64,000 nucleotides of DNA, from positions 310,001 through 374,000 of the forward strand of contig NZ_WPZO01000001.1 in the NCBI RefSeq assembly GCF_013031355.1, given 5' to 3'. The position numbers and the translations under genes are program-made. The notes beneath the pieces are model-generated. The model was not told the origin of the DNA. It worked only from the letters and a program-made list of their open reading frames with translations, and did no database searches. Of the stretch, positions 61,782 to 64,000 are shown piece after piece (the first letter of the stretch is position 1; each line of letters opens with the position of its first letter). The DNA comes from Ruegeria arenilitoris (GTDB lineage: Bacteria; Pseudomonadota; Alphaproteobacteria; Rhodobacterales; Rhodobacteraceae).

Positions 61782-62546
61782 CTAATTCTTCTTCCGAAAC
61801 AAGCGTGACAGCCGTCGTTTGGCTTTCTTCGTAGGTTTGTCACGCGGCACTCTGAAGTTATGCCATTTATCAATGGAAAAGCCGTCTTTTAGCAGGTCAA
61901 CGTAATCTGTGGGAGCGAACTTGGGGTTAATGAAAACCAGGTCCACTTGCCATAGATAGCCACCGTAGTAGCAGAAATCGATAACATCCAAGAGCTCGAA
62001 ACCGGCTGCCTGGACCAACTGCGCCCGCTCGACAAGCCTTTGGCGCGGCGCTTCAATGATCAGAACCGAGCAATTCTTAAGCGCTTCTTGCGCGCCCTCC
62101 AGAATCATTTCTTCGGCCCCATCGACATCGATTTTCAGAAGATACGGGGCAGGCGGGTTCTGCGTTGCTACAAAAGTATCGAGCTTGAGTGTTTGCACGG
62201 TGCGCAGAGACTCGGGCGCGGCTCCTTCCTCGGCGAAATTGGCATGTGTGACTTCCTGATCCTCTAGCACTGAAGAGACCCTAAGGTCTGCCGTCCCATC
62301 AGCGTTCGAAACAGCAACTTCAATCAGGTCGTAGTCGATCCCAAATTTTTGATAGTTTTCCTCAATGATCGCAAAATGATCTTGAATGGGCTCAAACAGA
62401 TAGTGTTTTAAGTCCGGAAAGTTCTTCATCAGTTCGGGCGTGCAGGTATGAATGCCGATATCGAGAATGCACTCGATAGGAAATTGGGCATCCTGAAGTT
62501 GCTCAAGAATTGAGTTCTTGCTTGGTCGACGCTGATTACTTTTCAT
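61782..62546 (-). CDS. FkbM family methyltransferase
   Basis: 254 aa. SAM-binding FkbM domain with ECILDIGIHTCTPELMKNFP, YLFEPIQDHFAIIEENY, APYLLKIDVDGAEEMILEGA and VLIIEAPRQRL. The C-terminus is strongly basic (TKKAKRRLSRLFRKKN). Such enzymes O-methylate sugars or other surface-polymer parts. Codons are markedly less GC-rich than in neighbours (many AAA, AAT, CAA, CTT), a sign of acquisition by transfer. ATG 62546 has AAGGG about 5 nt upstream. Confidence 0.82.
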   Translation of the reverse strand: MKSNQRRPSKNSILEQLQDAQFPIECILDIGIHTCTPELMKNFPDLKHYLFEPIQDHFAIIEENYQKFGIDYDLIEVAVSNADGTADLRVSSVLEDQEVTHANFAEEGAAPESLRTVQTLKLDTFVATQNPPAPYLLKIDVDGAEEMILEGAQEALKNCSVLIIEAPRQRLVERAQLVQAAGFELLDVIDFCYYGGYLWQVDLVFINPKFAPTDYVDLLKDGFSIDKWHNFRVPRDKPTKKAKRRLSRLFRKKN

Positions 62547-62719
62547 AACACCCTTAAAAGTCAGTAGTTTGCTCCCAGGCTGGTGCGCGGGAAACGCGAC
62601 ACCCAATCCCAAGGTCAGAATCATTTTGCTGGGCTATCCGCCACGCCTGCGAGTTTGACGATGGGGGAAGCGAATTCAACAAGTCATTTTAAAGCTGAAC
62701 AAAATCAGACGAGAAGCGC

Positions 62720-63469
62720 TCAGGTTTTTTCCAATGCCTCGACAATGCCAGAAAAGTCCGCGGCCTTCAGGCTGGCACCGCCGACCAGCGCGCCATCCAC
62801 GTTTGATACGCCAAAGATTTCGGCCGCGTTGGATGGTTTGACCGAACCGCCGTAAAGCAGGCGGACAGAACGACCAACGCCTTCACCGAAACGACGTTCC
62901 AAGCGGGCACGGATAAAGTCGTGAACCTCTCCGATTTCGTTCAGCGTGGGAACCTTGCCGGTGCCAATGGCCCAGATCGGTTCATAGGCGACGATCAGGT
63001 TCTCTCCGGTCGACTGGTCGGGGATCGAGCCCGACATCTGGCCGCCGATGATCTCCAGAGTATTGGCGGCCTCGCGCTGTTCCAGGCTTTCGCCAACGCA
63101 GATGATCGCCTTCAGCCCGGCATCCATGGCCCCGCGGGCTTTGGCGCGAACGTCTTCGTTCTGTTCGTCGTGATCCTCGCGGCGCTCCGAATGGCCCAGA
63201 ATGACCGTGTTTGCACCGGCATCCACCAGCATGTCTGCGCTTATATCGCCGGTATGCGCGCCCGAAGTCGCAGCGTGGCAATCCTGCCCGCCGACGGTGA
63301 TTCCTGTTCCCCGCACGGCTTCTGCCGCGCGATGCAACAAAGTGGCGGGCGGGCAGATCAGAACGTCTACGGTCGGAGAGGGGAATGCACGGGTCAGGGC
63401 CTCCAATTCGCTCAGCGCTGCCGTCGTTCCGTTCATTTTCCAATTGCCAGCCGCCAGCTTACGCCGCAT
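62720..63469 (-). CDS. tpiA: Triosephosphate isomerase
   Basis: 249 aa TIM barrel of glycolysis and gluconeogenesis. The active-site Asn/Lys are in AAGNWKMNG, His in VILGHSERRE, catalytic Glu in VAYEPIWAIGTG, and the phosphate-binding loop is LLYGGSVKPSNA. Standard length. Divergent from the oxygenase gene at 63594. Confidence 0.97.
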   Translation of the reverse strand: MRRKLAAGNWKMNGTTAALSELEALTRAFPSPTVDVLICPPATLLHRAAEAVRGTGITVGGQDCHAATSGAHTGDISADMLVDAGANTVILGHSERREDHDEQNEDVRAKARGAMDAGLKAIICVGESLEQREAANTLEIIGGQMSGSIPDQSTGENLIVAYEPIWAIGTGKVPTLNEIGEVHDFIRARLERRFGEGVGRSVRLLYGGSVKPSNAAEIFGVSNVDGALVGGASLKAADFSGIVEALEKT

Positions 63470-63593
63470 GTCCCAATCTCCCTTAAGTATCGGTGTTCAG
63501 CAAACCGGATAGCACTGCCAGTCCGGACTGACAATTCCGGTTGCAGAGCGAACCGCAAAACGGCAGTGTCCGCGCGCAGAATGGAGCGGGCCT

Positions 63594-64000
63594 ATGATCG
63601 ACAACCTTGATCTGAAAAAACTGGACCAACGCGACCCTGTCGAGCTTGGCAAGCTGCTGCGTGCTGTGGGTGAGGTGGGGTTCTTAACTGTCTCGAATAC
63701 CGGGCTGGACGGCGACCGCGTGCGTCATGTTCTGTGCGCGTATCGTGCATTCTTTCACCTGCCGGAGGCCGAGAAAAAACGGGTCGATATGGCGCTGACC
63801 GGGTCCAATCGGGGCTGGGGCGCGTCGCGGTCCGAGCAGGTTGACCCGGAGGCGAACCCCGATTTCAAAGAAGTGTTCGATTGCGGCTATGAACTACCTG
63901 CGAACAGCCCATATGCCAACGCGAAGCTTGGCGTGTATGCGCCTAACCAGTGGCCGGATCATCCGCCCGCGTTCAAGCAAACGATCCAGACCTATTACAC
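63594..64000 (+). CDS. 2-oxoglutarate/Fe(II) oxygenase family protein (partial, 3' end off window)
   Basis: 135 complete codons from ATG 63594, which has GGAGCGGG just upstream. The visible part is the non-haem dioxygenase N-terminal (DIOX_N) domain: LGKLLRAVGEVGFLTVSNTG, FFHLPEAEKKRVDM, NRGWGASRSEQVDPEANPDF, KEVFDCGYELP. It belongs to the isopenicillin-N-synthase-like group. The catalytic His-x-Asp...His motif lies beyond the edge, so activity and substrate cannot be judged. Confidence 0.85.
   Translation, partial: MIDNLDLKKLDQRDPVELGKLLRAVGEVGFLTVSNTGLDGDRVRHVLCAYRAFFHLPEAEKKRVDMALTGSNRGWGASRSEQVDPEANPDFKEVFDCGYELPANSPYANAKLGVYAPNQWPDHPPAFKQTIQTYY

Noticed and set aside
1..64000. CRISPR arrays, insertion sequences, prophage or plasmid functions
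   Set aside because: No direct-repeat arrays, transposase or integrase motifs, or replication genes were seen on either strand.

Overview
The window looks like a chromosomal segment of a marine alphaproteobacterium of the Roseobacter group (Rhodobacteraceae, Ruegeria/Phaeobacter-like). The evidence is moderately high GC, dense operons with ATGA/GTGA overlaps, an AGR-rich repeat-like palindrome between coxL and coxM of a kind I associate with this family, a form II coxSLM operon, DUF2849/DUF934-type sulfate assimilation genes and many substrate importers. It is not a plasmid or prophage: core genes (guaA, lipA, hpt, pyrC, infC, tpiA, metA) are scattered throughout. I see no rRNA, tRNA, CRISPR array, transposase or integrase.

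Region 1-11.5 kb is an organic-nitrogen catabolic locus. An acetylornithine-deacetylase-like gene and an ectoine-hydrolase-like M24 gene run leftward. Divergent from them are a diaminopropionate-ammonia-lyase-like PLP enzyme, a metal-dependent M24 peptidase and an EutA-like racemase-fold protein, then a PotA-D-B-C polyamine-type ABC importer and a clear creatinase. Region 11.5-14 kb holds a family 25 glycosyltransferase and a translationally coupled truncated-globin/adenylyl-cyclase pair, a candidate haem-based gas-sensing cAMP module.

Region 14-34.5 kb is mostly housekeeping: TetR, PPK2, an alpha/beta hydrolase, MetA (with the Glu111 that marks acetyl-CoA users), two EamA transporters, a FadL-type porin, guaA, a non-pyrrolysine MttB homologue, a convergent oxyR/peroxiredoxin pair, lipA, an M20 amidohydrolase, hpt, a COQ10-like protein, an MmgE/PrpD protein and pyrC. 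Region 34.6-44 kb is a molybdenum hydroxylase locus: MoxR ATPase and VWA protein (CoxD/CoxE type) with a small kinase-like gene wedged between them, an XdhC protein, a molybdopterin-binding protein and form II coxS-coxL-coxM. Region 44-47.2 kb has an RpiR regulator divergent from a BKACE enzyme and a class III aminotransferase.

Region 47-53.5 kb has infC with an apparent ATA start, ferredoxin-NADP reductase, and the sulfate/sirohaem operon cobA-DUF2849-cysI-cysH-DUF934 with a divergent Lrp regulator. Region 53.5-61.2 kb has a P450 and a complete DctBD/DctPQM dicarboxylate TRAP system. Its DctD-like regulator has lost the GAFTGA loop and the Walker A lysine, and two palindromic operators lie upstream of dctP. 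The right end carries a guanidinium exporter gene (sugE/gdx) behind a textbook-looking guanidine-II riboswitch, a low-GC FkbM methyltransferase, tpiA and the start of a 2-oxoglutarate oxygenase gene.
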